Positions 1 to 8,265 of a stretch of 64,000 nucleotides of DNA are shown here, one piece after another. Numbering within the stretch: the first letter of the stretch is position 1; the number at the start of each line of letters is the position of its first letter. A program made the translations under genes and the position numbers. Under the pieces are notes generated by a model. That model searched no databases, was not told where the DNA came from, and saw nothing but the letters and a program-made list of their open reading frames with translations. This DNA comes from Clostridia bacterium (GTDB taxonomy: Bacteria > Bacillota > Clostridia > Christensenellales > Aristaeellaceae), in NCBI GenBank assembly GCA_017524615.1, contig JAFXVJ010000001.1, positions 62,001-126,000 on the forward strand. Direction: 5' to 3'.

Positions 1-618
1 GAAACCGTGGGCCGCATCCGCACCTGCGGGGGCGTGACGCCCGTATATACCCTGTCTCACCGGCGCCGGACCCTTGCCGTGCTCCAGGCGCACGTAGGCT
101 CTGCCATGGCGGCCAGCGATGTGATCGAAACAAATTGGCTTACCGGGGCCAGCCGCTTCATCGTGTTCGGTTCCTGCGGGTGCCTGGATCAGGACGCGGC
201 CCGGGGCCGCTACATCCTGCCCACCGCCGCCTACCGGGATGAAGGCATGAGCTACCACTACGCCCCGCCCGCCGATTATATTGAAATGCCGGGGGCCGCC
301 GTCACCGCGAAGGTTTTCGATGCTGCCGGAATCCCCTATGTGCTGGGCAAAACCTGGACCACCGATGCCTTTTACCGGGAGCTTCGCCATCAAATGATAC
401 AGCGCAGGGCGGAGGGCTGTCTGGCCGTGGACATGGAGGCCGCAGGTCTCCAGGCGGTATGCGATTTTCACGGTTTTTCGCTGTATTGCTTCCTCATGGC
501 CGGCGATGTGCTGGATCAGCCGAAATGGGATGTCGGGAACCTGTCGCTGGCCAATCATCATTTGGAAAACTTTCACATCGCGCTGAAAATCGCGGAACAG
601 CTGGAAGCAGCGTCGTAA
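1..618 (+). CDS. Nucleoside phosphorylase family protein, 5' end outside window
   Basis: The reading frame is open from the first base, so the gene begins before the window; about 205 C-terminal residues are visible. The motifs GSCGCLD and VDMEAAG match the phosphate- and ribose-binding core of the PNP/UDP phosphorylase superfamily, which cleaves nucleosides to base plus ribose-1-phosphate in salvage. The family is usually around 250 residues, so perhaps 45 are missing. The internal GTG at position 7 should not be taken as the start. Substrate (uridine, purine or other nucleoside) cannot be told from this part. The gene ends 16 bases before the SGNH hydrolase and probably shares its transcript. 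Confidence 0.8.
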   Translation, partial: ETVGRIRTCGGVTPVYTLSHRRRTLAVLQAHVGSAMAASDVIETNWLTGASRFIVFGSCGCLDQDAARGRYILPTAAYRDEGMSYHYAPPADYIEMPGAAVTAKVFDAAGIPYVLGKTWTTDAFYRELRHQMIQRRAEGCLAVDMEAAGLQAVCDFHGFSLYCFLMAGDVLDQPKWDVGNLSLANHHLENFHIALKIAEQLEAAS

Positions 619-634
619 AGGGGGAAGCATCACC

Positions 635-1390
635 GTGAAACGTCGCTTGATCCCGGGTTTGGCCGTTCTGCTTATCCTTCTTTGCGCGGCGCCTGCCGCT
701 CCGGCGGAGGAGCCGGATGGCCGCCTGACCGATCGGCAGCTGATGGCTTACTATGACGGTGCGCTGTTTGTGGGCGATTCCATCACCCGGCAGCTGCACG
801 TGTATGTCATCGGACAAAGGCGGGAGGATCCCGAATTCTTTGCCGGCGCCCGATTCCTGACCGCCCAGAGCTATGCCCTCTATACCGCCAGCCGGAAAAA
901 GCTCATGCCAGAAGCCGTAAACCTGGCCTACCGCGGGCGCAGCATGACGATGTTCGATATCATTGAAGAAACGCGCCCCAGCCGTGTGTTCATCCTGCTG
1001 GGCGTCAATGATTATGTGGGAGAAAAGATCGAAAAGGCGGTAGGCTGGGCGGAGCGCATCGTGGATGTGACCGCGCAGGTTTCGCCGGGTACGCAGGTCG
1101 TTTTTCAATCCCTCACGCCTGTCACGCCCGCTTTCTGCCGGAAGCGGGATTACCGCGCCCTGTGGGATCAGTACAACGAAGCGCTGCGGGCCATGTGCGA
1201 AAGGAAAGGCGCCGGTTACGTAAACATTGCCGACGCGCTCAAGGACGAGGAGGGATATCTCCATTCGGGCTACACTTCCGATGGGGAATATCACCTGAAT
1301 CATTCCGGCTTGAGGGTGTGGCTGACCTGCCTTCTGGATTATGCGCAGGCCCAGTACGACGCCGGGCAATGGGCGCCGCCGCAGATGTAA
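635..1390 (+). CDS. Secreted SGNH/GDSL hydrolase
   Basis: A GTG start is preceded by an AAGGGGG ribosome site (617-623). Residues 1-24 form a signal peptide (KRR, then a hydrophobic run ending APA), so the 251-residue product is exported. The SGNH blocks are present in order: GDSIT with the nucleophilic Ser near residue 50, the GVND block near 130, and HLNH near the C-terminus carrying the catalytic His. SGNH enzymes are esterases or O-deacetylases, in Bacillota often acting on cell-wall or capsule acyl groups. The exact substrate is unknown. It follows the phosphorylase gene closely and is likely co-transcribed. Confidence 0.8.
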   Translation: MKRRLIPGLAVLLILLCAAPAAPAEEPDGRLTDRQLMAYYDGALFVGDSITRQLHVYVIGQRREDPEFFAGARFLTAQSYALYTASRKKLMPEAVNLAYRGRSMTMFDIIEETRPSRVFILLGVNDYVGEKIEKAVGWAERIVDVTAQVSPGTQVVFQSLTPVTPAFCRKRDYRALWDQYNEALRAMCERKGAGYVNIADALKDEEGYLHSGYTSDGEYHLNHSGLRVWLTCLLDYAQAQYDAGQWAPPQM

Positions 1391-1611
1391 ATCACGCCAT
1401 CGGGATTTCGTTGCAAGAAGATCCTTGGCAAGGGTACGCCATCCCCTCCGGAAAAACGCATATCTCAGTAAAAAAGGTTCTTTTCGGGTTGTGAAGGAAA
1501 CAAAAACCCTTCTCGGTCATTCGGAGCAAAGCGGAGCCGGGATGAAAAGCGCAGTCAATGGATCTGTGTGCATCGTGAACCCGGCAAACAGATCTTTCGG
1601 TTCCCCTCCGC

Positions 1612-1682
1612 TCCCGCTCCACTCCGCGCAAGATGACATGAAAGGTCGTTTTTCTCCTGACTTTCCGGGAAGAATCAATAAA
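1612..1682. repeat. Dispersed intergenic repeat, copy A
   Basis: About 70 bases closely match 13454-13522. Shared blocks include CACTCCGC, CAAGATG, GAAAGGTC, GACTTTCCG and GAAGAATCA, in the same order and with only small gaps. Both copies lie in gaps between convergent genes, just before a terminator hairpin. Translations of the two copies share LHSAQD, but no open gene is supported. Confidence 0.65.
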
Positions 1683-1726
1683 AAACTTCGCATCTGTTCA
1701 GCCAAGGCCGAACAGAATTCAAGCAA

Positions 1727-1772
1727 CAAAAAAAGGGGCCGCTGCAGAAAGCTGATATTCTGCAGCAGCCCC
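1727..1772 (-). terminator. Terminator of rplJ-rplL
   Basis: A long GC-rich stem (1735-1749 paired with 1758-1772) is followed, on the minus strand, by a run of eight T (the A run at 1727-1734). It lies 14 bases after the rplL stop. Confidence 0.9.
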
Positions 1773-1785
1773 TTGACTGTCAATC

Positions 1786-2154
1786 TTACTTGATTTCGAC
1801 CTTGGCGCCGACTTCGGCGAACTGAGCCTTCACCTTTTCGGCTTCTTCCTTGGAAACGCCTTCCTTCAGAGCCTTGGGCAGGTTTTCCACGAAATCCTTG
1901 GCTTCCTTCAGGCCCAGGCCGCTGACCACTTCGCGGACAGCCTTGATGACCTTGATCTTTTCAGAGCCGGCATCCACCAGGATGGCGTCGAATTCGGTCT
2001 GCTCCTCAGCGGGGGCAGCAGCAGCAGCGGGAGCACCGCCGGCAACGGCGATAGCGCCGGTCACGCCGAACTTTTCTTTCAGGGCATCAACCAGTTCGTT
2101 TACTTCCATGAGCGTCATCTTTTCGATGGCTTCAATGATTTCCTGAACGGACAT
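1786..2154 (-). CDS. rplL: 50S ribosomal protein L7/L12
   Basis: The 122-residue product has the whole L7/L12 plan: an N-terminal dimerisation helix ([12 protein letters not shown]), an Ala-rich hinge (near residues 35-50, AAAAAPAEE), and the C-terminal globular domain ending KVEIK with the [11 protein letters not shown] factor-binding stretch. It forms the ribosomal stalk that recruits translation GTPases. I choose the second ATG (2154) because GGAGGA (2162-2167) sits 7 bases before it; the upstream in-frame ATG would lie inside its own ribosome site. It is second in the rplJ-rplL operon, followed by a strong terminator. Confidence 0.97.
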   Translation of the reverse strand: MSVQEIIEAIEKMTLMEVNELVDALKEKFGVTGAIAVAGGAPAAAAAPAEEQTEFDAILVDAGSEKIKVIKAVREVVSGLGLKEAKDFVENLPKALKEGVSKEEAEKVKAQFAEVGAKVEIK

Positions 2155-2237
2155 TTTCTTTTCCTCCATTTTTTCGCGCTTATTCGCGTCAGCTTATGAT
2201 CATGTGTGTTTACGCGGCGTTCAGGCCGCTTGTTTCA

Positions 2238-2738
2238 TCATGCAGCCTGCTTCTTCTCGGCGATTTCGCCAAGCACAGCCACCAAAGAGGACATGGGGCT
2301 CATCAGGCAGCCAACCAGGGTCGCCATGAGCTCGTCCTTGCTGGGCATCTTGGACAGCTTGATCATGGTCTTTTCGTCCGCAGCCTTGTTTTCGAAGATA
2401 CCGCCGGTGATCTTCAGAGCTTCCAGCTTGTTCTTCTCGATGAACTGGGCCACAGCCTTGGGGCCGGACACGGGATCCTTCTTGCTGAATACGAACGCAT
2501 TGGGGCCGTTCAGCAGATCGTCCAGGCCTTCCACGCCCACCTGCTCCAACGCCAGCTTCACCAGCCGATTCTTCAGCACGCAGTAATCCACGTCGTTTTC
2601 ACGGCACTGACGGCGCAGGTTGGTATCCTGCTCCACGGTCAGCCCGGTGTAGCTCACCACGGTGACGGATTCGGCGCCTTTCAGTTTTTCAACGATCTCG
2701 GCTACCTTTTCCACCTTCAGGTCACGATTCTTGCTCAT
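2238..2738 (-). CDS. rplJ: 50S ribosomal protein L10
   Basis: The 166-residue product starts MSKNRDLKVEKV, preceded by GGAGGAGGT (about 2747-2755). It carries the L10 RNA-binding domain (SVTVVSYTGLTVEQ) and a C-terminal helix (LVAVLGEIAEKKQAA) onto which L7/L12 dimers dock. The stretch GPNAFVFSKKDPVSGPKAVAQF is typical of L10 proteins. The longer upstream frame would translate the leader and attenuator and is rejected. In Bacillota this gene is controlled by binding of L10(L12)4 to its own leader, which is visible upstream here. Confidence 0.97.
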   Translation of the reverse strand: MSKNRDLKVEKVAEIVEKLKGAESVTVVSYTGLTVEQDTNLRRQCRENDVDYCVLKNRLVKLALEQVGVEGLDDLLNGPNAFVFSKKDPVSGPKAVAQFIEKNKLEALKITGGIFENKAADEKTMIKLSKMPSKDELMATLVGCLMSPMSSLVAVLGEIAEKKQAA

Positions 2739-2768
2739 TTCTGTTACACCTCCTCCATGGCTTGGAGT

Positions 2769-2796
2769 AAAAGAAAACCCTTGCGCCGCGCAAGGG
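2769..2796 (-). terminator. Attenuator hairpin in the rplJ leader
   Basis: On the minus strand, CCCTTGCGC and GCGCAAGGG form a perfect 9-bp stem (2778-2796) followed by TTTTCTTTT (2769-2777). It lies between the L10 leader and the rplJ ribosome site, where a premature terminator would give attenuation. Confidence 0.85.
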
Positions 2797-2890
2797 AGAG
2801 CATACACTTTCCATTGCACCTCGGCAGGCGGGTCGCCCCTTTAGATCCTTTCGGATACCGGCTGTCTACGGCACAGGCTCTTTTAAGCCG
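2797..2890 (-). ncRNA. L10 leader (autoregulatory mRNA element)
   Basis: The transcript contains GCCGTAGACAGCCGG and later CCTGCCGAGGTGC, the hallmark conserved blocks of the ribosomal protein L10 leader family. Position fits: after the promoter and before the attenuator and rplJ. Known role of the family is binding of the L10-L12 complex to repress its own operon. Ends are approximate. Confidence 0.85.
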
Positions 2891-2896
2891 AGAGAT

Positions 2897-2925
2897 ACTA
2901 TACCATATCATCCCCTTTCCGTCAA
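2897..2925 (-). promoter_or_regulatory. rplJ-rplL promoter
   Basis: On the minus strand TTGACG (2920-2925) and TATAGT (2897-2902) are separated by exactly 17 bases. This drives the L10 leader. Confidence 0.85.
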
Positions 2926-3095
2926 CCCCTTCCTTGAGTTTTTTCACATTTTTTCACATGTTTTTTCGTGGAAAAGCAGGCGAGCGGCGAAAACCTTTAT
3001 GTGTTTATGAGCTCCGAAAGGCCGAAAAAAGCCGGACGGAAGCAAGCGGTGGGATACCTCCCACCAGCGGAACACGTTGTTTCCGGCATGACAAA

Positions 3096-3117
3096 GGGGA
3101 AGGCGCCCGCCTTCCCC
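3096..3117 (-). terminator. Probable terminator of the Cys-rich gene
   Basis: A perfect stem GGGGAAGGC / GCCTTCCCC lies 26 bases past the stop codon. The following T run on the minus strand is short (TTTGT), so the call is tentative. Confidence 0.5.
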
Positions 3118-3142
3118 ACGGTATCCCGGATCAGCCGCCTGT

Positions 3143-3928
3143 TCAGGTGCCGCACCGACGGCAGCAGCCGTTGTTGTTTGTGTTGTTATTCCCGCAGCTG
3201 CATCCGCAGTTCTGCCCGCTGACATTGTCCTCATCACACAGGTTGGCCGGCGGAAACAGCGGCAGAGAGAAGAATTCGTCGCACACGCTGTCGGCAAATT
3301 CCTCGCAGGGCGGAATGGGGCAAAAGCCGTAACTGGGCACCAGAATCTCCACTTTGGCCAGCACCTTGAGCACGATGGTGACGCACACCGTGAGGCGGAA
3401 GGTGTTTTCCCCCCGGTAGCTGCCCGCCACGCAGACCGCGCTCGCCATCCCTTCCAGGGTGAAGGGCACGATGGATTCGTCGGGCACCGCCAGCAGCACA
3501 TCCTTGCCAACCGTCACCACGCCCTTGCCGATGTATTGCACACACCGGCTGTCGGTAAACAGGATGTCGATGGGAATTTCCACCGTGCCGCGCACGCGGG
3601 CGAAGCAGGGCCGGTCGCACAGCCGTTCCACGCTGAGATTGCCGATGTCCACATCCATGGTGCTGGACCGGCAGCTTTCAAAGGTGATGGGCGCCACAGG
3701 AGCGGAGGTGGGCGGCACGGTGTCCGTTTCGCAGTTGCAGCCCGACACCACCTGGGCGTAGCTGGAAATGGTCACATCCACGTTGGTCAATTGCTCCTGC
3801 TGCAGGCAGCTGTCATACACCCGCTGCACCTGAATGCACACTTTTTCCTCCAGGCCATCCAGCACATTTCCGGCCACGGTGCCGGGAACACAGGCGGGGT
3901 TGGCGTTTTTGTAGGAATAGAAAGACAT
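3143..3928 (-). CDS. Cysteine-rich protein of unknown function, possibly spore-associated
   Basis: The 261-residue protein has many Cys residues, with no signal peptide and no membrane segment. An N-terminal block (KVCIQVQRVYDSCLQQEQL) is followed by two beta-rich repeats and a low-complexity tail near residues 240-261 with Cys, Gly and Asn runs (CGCSCGNNNTNNNGCC). AAGGAGG lies 9 bases before the ATG. I recall similar Cys-rich proteins in sporulating Clostridia but cannot name a family from sequence alone. A sigma-K-like promoter upstream (4016-4042) would fit a spore-coat or mother-cell role; that is inference. It is transcribed alone. Confidence 0.6.
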   Translation of the reverse strand: MSFYSYKNANPACVPGTVAGNVLDGLEEKVCIQVQRVYDSCLQQEQLTNVDVTISSYAQVVSGCNCETDTVPPTSAPVAPITFESCRSSTMDVDIGNLSVERLCDRPCFARVRGTVEIPIDILFTDSRCVQYIGKGVVTVGKDVLLAVPDESIVPFTLEGMASAVCVAGSYRGENTFRLTVCVTIVLKVLAKVEILVPSYGFCPIPPCEEFADSVCDEFFSLPLFPPANLCDEDNVSGQNCGCSCGNNNTNNNGCCRRCGT

Positions 3929-4015
3929 TGCGTTGCGCCTCCTTGCATTGCGCGCCGTTGCCGCGGCGCCGTCGTCGGGATTTCAGGCCGTCCTTCCGTC
4001 CACGGCCTTCACCCT

Positions 4016-4042
4016 TATCCTATGCCCGGCAGGCTGAAGCGT
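4016..4042 (-). promoter_or_regulatory. Possible sigma-K-type promoter
   Basis: On the minus strand CATAGGATA (4016-4024) fits the mother-cell -10 pattern CATANNNTA, with AC 16 bases upstream (4041-4042). The motif is short, so chance is possible; no good TTGACA/TATAAT pair competes in this gap for the leftward gene. Confidence 0.4.
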
Positions 4043-4320
4043 GCGGAACCCGGCAAAACGCCGCGCGCCTGTTTTTTCCAGAAAAGAGGGCAGTCATCTT
4101 CAAACGGCCGCCTGTGATTTCATACCGGCACTTTCATCCCTCATTGCTTCACATTCCGGGCACTCCCGCAAACGATCAATCCTCCGGCCGTGACGGCGCT
4201 TTTTGCATACTGGACCCAGCCGCCGTGCTCCAAATAGTGATTGCCAATTCCTATCCGTTCCGCCGCGGACTGAACAGGTGCTTCAAATTGTAATATTTGT
4301 GTTAAAAATTTTTCATTCTC

Positions 4321-4349
4321 TTGCGTTTCCGCCGTTTGCAGGGTAAAAT
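4321..4349 (+). promoter_or_regulatory. tilS promoter (leaderless geometry)
   Basis: TTGCGT (4321-4326) and TAAAAT (4344-4349) are 17 bases apart. Transcription would start at about 4355-4358, at or next to the ATG at 4358, so there is no room for a ribosome site. Confidence 0.7.
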
Positions 4350-4357
4350 AATTCCGT

Positions 4358-5686
4358 ATGGATGCAAGGGCTTTTTTGTTGGAGCGCGCACGGCAATCCT
4401 GGCGCGCCGCGGGTCAGCCTGGACGGGTGGTGGCAGCCGTCTCGGGGGGCGCCGATTCGGCAGCCCTCTTGATGGTTTTGCACGCGCTTTCCCAGGAAGC
4501 GGGCTTTTCCCTGTCCTCCGTCCATATGGATCACGGGCTGCGCGCGGAATCGGCGCAGGACGCCGCGTTTGTGGCCGATCTATGCCAAAGGATCCATGTT
4601 CCCTGCCGCATCCGCACGGTCCACGTCGCATTGCCCGGCGAGGACGGCGCCCGGCAGGCGCGCTATGAGGCTTTGCTGGCTGAATGCCAGTACCGGGAGG
4701 CCGACGCCCTTGCACTGGCCCATCACCGCCAGGATCAGGCGGAAACGGTGCTGCTGCACCTGCTGCGCGGCAGCGGCAGCGACGGCATAGCCGGCATGGC
4801 GGAATGCTCCTCACGGTTGAAACCAAACGGAGAACCGCTCCTTTTCTGGCGTCCTTTCCTGACGGTCTCCCCCGCCCGCCTGCGGGCCGCGCTGGCAGAA
4901 TACGGCATGGCATGGCGGGAGGACGCCACCAACGCTCAGGACGGTTACCTGCGCAATTATCTGCGTCACCGGGTGCTGCCCATCCTGGAAGCCCGTGTGC
5001 CCCGGGCGCAGGAGGCCATGGCGCGGGCCGCCCGTGTGCTGAGCGATGAATCAAGCTATTTTCACGAAGAAGCCCGGCGCTTCCTGCGGGACAACGCCTG
5101 CCTGACGCCGCCCTGCCGCTGGATCCTGTACGCGCCGCTCAGGTCGCTTCATCCGGCCATGCGGCGGCACGCGCTGCGCCAGGGCTGTCCCGTTCCCCTG
5201 GATTACGCCCAGACGGAAGCGCTGATGGCGCTGACGCCCGGCCAGACGTGCTATCTTCCCGGTGAATGGCGTGCAGCGTGTTCGAATCGGTATCTTCATT
5301 TCCTGCCGCCCGTAGCGGAACCGGCCGCGCCTGGCCGCCTGACCTGTCTTCCCTGGCAGGGAGAAACGGGGGACGGCATACGCCGTCAGGCTATGCCCAA
5401 GGCTGTATTTGCGCAGTGTGCGCTTCGCTACCGGCAAGCGGGCGATGTGATCCATCCTCTGGGTGGGCCCGGAGATAAGTCTTTGCAGGATTATTGGGTG
5501 GACCGGCACACGGAAAGGCCCTTCCGGCCCTATCTGCCGCTGCTGTGCATGGGAAAACGGGTGATCTGGTCCATTGGGACCGGCTGCGCCGAGGAATGCC
5601 GGGTGCGTCCCGGAGACGATGCTGTGCTGCTCTGTTACGAAGGATATCTGCCCGGCGATCTGCCGCCCGCAGGCGGTACGGATTGA
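4358..5686 (+). CDS. tilS: tRNA(Ile)-lysidine synthase
   Basis: TilS attaches lysine to C34 of the CAU-anticodon isoleucine tRNA, using ATP, so that it reads AUA. The N-terminal PP-loop ATPase motif SGGADS lies near residues 30-35, followed by HMDHGLR, RYEALL and the HHRQDQAETVLLHLLRG block, all diagnostic. A C-terminal domain (about 215-440) completes the 442-residue protein, normal for the family. The start is supported by the PP-loop spacing and by a promoter whose -10 ends 8 bases before the ATG; there is no ribosome site. It heads the tilS-hpt-ftsH cluster common in Bacillota. Confidence 0.95.
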   Translation: MDARAFLLERARQSWRAAGQPGRVVAAVSGGADSAALLMVLHALSQEAGFSLSSVHMDHGLRAESAQDAAFVADLCQRIHVPCRIRTVHVALPGEDGARQARYEALLAECQYREADALALAHHRQDQAETVLLHLLRGSGSDGIAGMAECSSRLKPNGEPLLFWRPFLTVSPARLRAALAEYGMAWREDATNAQDGYLRNYLRHRVLPILEARVPRAQEAMARAARVLSDESSYFHEEARRFLRDNACLTPPCRWILYAPLRSLHPAMRRHALRQGCPVPLDYAQTEALMALTPGQTCYLPGEWRAACSNRYLHFLPPVAEPAAPGRLTCLPWQGETGDGIRRQAMPKAVFAQCALRYRQAGDVIHPLGGPGDKSLQDYWVDRHTERPFRPYLPLLCMGKRVIWSIGTGCAEECRVRPGDDAVLLCYEGYLPGDLPPAGGTD

Positions 5687-5718
5687 GCGGGATCAAAATA
5701 CAGAAAAGGAGACAAGCC

Positions 5719-6282
5719 ATGGACACGAATGCTGTGCTGTACGGCGATCTGGAAAGAATACTCTTGACCCGGGAGGAAATCGCGAAGGCCGTGCGGGAAT
5801 TGGCCTGCCGCATCACGCACGATTATGCCGGCAAGGAGCCTGTCATGATCTGTATCCTCAAAGGCGCGTGCGTGTTCTTCACCGATCTGATCCGGGAAAT
5901 CGACCTGCCCCTGACCACCGAATTCATGTCCGTTTCCAGCTATGGAAGCAGCACCAAATCCTCCGGCGTCGTGCGCATCCTGAAGGATCTGGACCGCGAC
6001 ATTTCGGGCAAGGATGTGCTGGTGGTTGAGGATATCGTGGACAGCGGCATGTCCCTTTCCTACCTCAAGGGCGTGCTGGAAAACCGCAACGCCGCTTCCA
6101 TTTCCATCGTCACCCTGCTGGATAAGCCTGCGCGCCGCCGGGTACCTCTGGAGGTGCAGTATTCCTGCTTCAACATTCCCGACGCCTTTGTGGTGGGCTA
6201 CGGCCTGGATTTCGATGAAAAATACCGCAATCTGCCCGATATCGGCGTGCTTCATCCAAAAATTTACGGGGGTCAGGCCTGA
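5719..6282 (+). CDS. hpt: Hypoxanthine phosphoribosyltransferase
   Basis: The 187-residue enzyme converts hypoxanthine or guanine plus PRPP to IMP or GMP. The PRPP-binding motif LVVEDIVDSGMSL lies near residues 97-109, and the flexible-loop MSVSSYGSSTKSSG and the C-terminal VVGYGLDFDEKYRNLPDIGVL are typical. AAAGGAGA (5705-5712) precedes the chosen ATG; the longer upstream frame runs inside tilS. It sits 32 bases after tilS, in the conserved tilS-hpt-ftsH order. Confidence 0.96.
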   Translation: MDTNAVLYGDLERILLTREEIAKAVRELACRITHDYAGKEPVMICILKGACVFFTDLIREIDLPLTTEFMSVSSYGSSTKSSGVVRILKDLDRDISGKDVLVVEDIVDSGMSLSYLKGVLENRNAASISIVTLLDKPARRRVPLEVQYSCFNIPDAFVVGYGLDFDEKYRNLPDIGVLHPKIYGGQA

Positions 6283-6287
6283 AATGA

Positions 6288-6317
6288 TTGCCAATATCCC
6301 CCCGGATATGCTATAAT
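6288..6317 (+). promoter_or_regulatory. ftsH promoter
   Basis: TTGCCA (6288-6293) and a perfect TATAAT (6312-6317) are separated by 18 bases. This gives ftsH its own promoter inside the cluster. Confidence 0.75.
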
Positions 6318-6354
6318 AATTTCTTGATGCCAGTTCTTTTAGGAGGATTGAATT

Positions 6355-8265
6355 TTGCGTAAAGTATCTCGTGGCTTGTTGGGTTATCTGTTAATGATCG
6401 CGGTGTTTATCTTTCTGATCGTGCTGCTCAGCGGCGGCATGAATTCCGTGAACCGCCGGATCGAATATCCCGAATTGCTGCAGCGGATCAGCGAAGGCAA
6501 GGTGGATCGGGTGTCCATCCGGGGCACGTCGCTGGTGGGCCGGTATAAAAACAGCCTGATTCCGGAGGCCAATTATCCCAACCGGGATTATGATTTTGAA
6601 ACGACCATCGGCCCGGATTTTTACAGCACCGTGCTGACCATGAAGGCGAACGAGCTGGGCCAGGATATCGACACCGTATCCGTCAATGATCTGGATTTCA
6701 AAATTGAGTATCTGGCGCCTCTCACCACCCCGTGGTATCTGGAAATCCTGCCCTACCTGCTCCCCATCGTGCTGCTGATGGCGATGTGGTGGTTCATTAT
6801 GCGGCAGCAGACCGGCGGGGGCGGCCGTGTGATGAGCTTTGGCAAATCCCGCGCCGCCATGGTGGATCCCAGCAAGAATAAGGTCACCTTTGCGGATGTG
6901 GCCGGCGCCGATGAGGAAAAGGAAGAATTGAAGGAAATCGTGGATTTCCTGAAAAATCCCAAGCTCTATGTGGATCTGGGCGCGCGCATCCCCAAGGGTG
7001 TGCTGCTGGTGGGCCCTCCCGGCACGGGCAAAACATTGCTTGCCAAGGCCGTGGCCGGCGAGGCCAACGTGCCCTTCTTCTCCATTTCCGGCTCTGATTT
7101 CGTGGAAATGTTTGTGGGCGTGGGCGCGTCCCGCGTGCGCGATCTGTTCGAGCAGGCCAAGCGCAATGCCCCCAGCATCGTATTCATCGATGAAATCGAC
7201 GCCGTGGGCCGTCACCGCGGCGCTGGCCTGGGCGGCGGACACGACGAGCGGGAGCAAACCCTGAACCAGCTGCTGGTGGAAATGGACGGCTTTTCCACCA
7301 ACGAGGGCGTCATCGTCATGGCTGCCACCAACCGCCGTGATATTCTGGATCCCGCCCTGCTGCGCCCCGGCCGGTTCGACCGGCAGGTGACCGTCAATTA
7401 TCCCGATCTCAACGGGCGCATCGCCATCCTGAAGGTCCACTCCAAGGGCAAGCCTCTGGCCGCGGACGTGGATCTGGAAAACATCGCCAAGCGGACCCCC
7501 TACGCCACCGGCGCCGATCTGGAAAACATCATGAACGAGGGCGCCATTCAGGCTGCCCGGGAAAAATCCAAGGAAATCACCCAGCATCATTTGATCGAAG
7601 CTGTGGAGCGTATCCAGATGGGGCCCGAAAAGCGCAGCCACAAGGTGCTGGAGGAGGATCTGCGCATCACCGCTTTCCATGAAGCCGGCCATGCCATTGT
7701 GGGCCATTTCCTCCCCCTGTGCGACGATGTGCACATGATCACCGTGGTGCCCCGCGGCCAGGCCGCCGGCATGACGCTGTCCCTGCCCGAAAAAGAAACG
7801 GATCACCAGAGCAAGCAAAAATTGCTGCAAAACATCACCATGATGCTGGGCGGTCGCGCCGCCGAAAGCCTGACCCAGGACGATATCTGCACCGGCGCCA
7901 TCAGCGATCTGAAGCGCGCCACGGAATTGGCCCGCAGCATGGTCACCCGCTTCGGCATGAGCGATAAACTGGGCACCGTGTACCTGAGCAACGATCAGGA
8001 AGTGTTCATTGGCATGGAATTCGGCCAAACCCGGGATTACAGCGAGGAAACAGCCGCCCTCATCGATGAGGAAGTGCGCACCATCCTGACCCGCTGCTAT
8101 CAGCAGGCGCTGGAGATCCTCACCGGCCATATTCATCAGCTGCGCGGTCTGGGGCAATTGCTGATCGAAAAGGAAACTGTCACCCGCGATGAATTCCTGC
8201 GCTTTCTTTCCTCCGCCGCTGATGCCGCGGAAGTGAAGGCCATCGAAGAGGAACCCGCCCCGTGA
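6355..8265 (+). CDS. ftsH: ATP-dependent zinc metalloprotease FtsH
   Basis: FtsH is a membrane-anchored hexameric AAA+ protease that removes damaged membrane proteins and regulators. Two membrane segments (residues about 8-25 and 125-147) flank an external domain. The AAA module has Walker A GPPGTGKT near residue 220, Walker B VFIDEID and an arginine-finger block ([18 protein letters not shown]). The zinc protease motif HEAGH lies near residue 442. At 636 residues it is full length. The start is TTG, with AGGAGG (6341-6346) 8 bases upstream. Its stop overlaps the next gene (TGATG). Confidence 0.97.
   Translation: MRKVSRGLLGYLLMIAVFIFLIVLLSGGMNSVNRRIEYPELLQRISEGKVDRVSIRGTSLVGRYKNSLIPEANYPNRDYDFETTIGPDFYSTVLTMKANELGQDIDTVSVNDLDFKIEYLAPLTTPWYLEILPYLLPIVLLMAMWWFIMRQQTGGGGRVMSFGKSRAAMVDPSKNKVTFADVAGADEEKEELKEIVDFLKNPKLYVDLGARIPKGVLLVGPPGTGKTLLAKAVAGEANVPFFSISGSDFVEMFVGVGASRVRDLFEQAKRNAPSIVFIDEIDAVGRHRGAGLGGGHDEREQTLNQLLVEMDGFSTNEGVIVMAATNRRDILDPALLRPGRFDRQVTVNYPDLNGRIAILKVHSKGKPLAADVDLENIAKRTPYATGADLENIMNEGAIQAAREKSKEITQHHLIEAVERIQMGPEKRSHKVLEEDLRITAFHEAGHAIVGHFLPLCDDVHMITVVPRGQAAGMTLSLPEKETDHQSKQKLLQNITMMLGGRAAESLTQDDICTGAISDLKRATELARSMVTRFGMSDKLGTVYLSNDQEVFIGMEFGQTRDYSEETAALIDEEVRTILTRCYQQALEILTGHIHQLRGLGQLLIEKETVTRDEFLRFLSSAADAAEVKAIEEEPAP

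Larger units (their letters stand above)
1391..1785. other. Convergent intergenic region with repeat copy and hairpins
   Basis: This roughly 395-base gap between two convergent genes has no credible gene; the short ORFs here lack ribosome sites and homology. It holds one copy of a dispersed repeat (about 1612-1682), an 11-bp-armed imperfect hairpin (about 1693-1716), and the rplL terminator. Confidence 0.6.
3929..4357. other. Divergent intergenic region
   Basis: The 429-base gap holds the ribosome site and a possible sigma-K-like promoter for the leftward Cys-rich gene, and the tilS promoter at its right end. The middle (about 4050-4300) shows no gene or recognised RNA. Confidence 0.6.

Noticed and set aside
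1392..1793. Small ORFs in the gap before rplL
   Set aside because: They cross a dispersed repeat and a terminator, have no ribosome sites, and are in conflict with each other.
6391..8157. 588-residue open frame opposite ftsH
   Set aside because: It is the antisense shadow of a strongly conserved gene, common in GC-rich DNA, with no homology or ribosome site.
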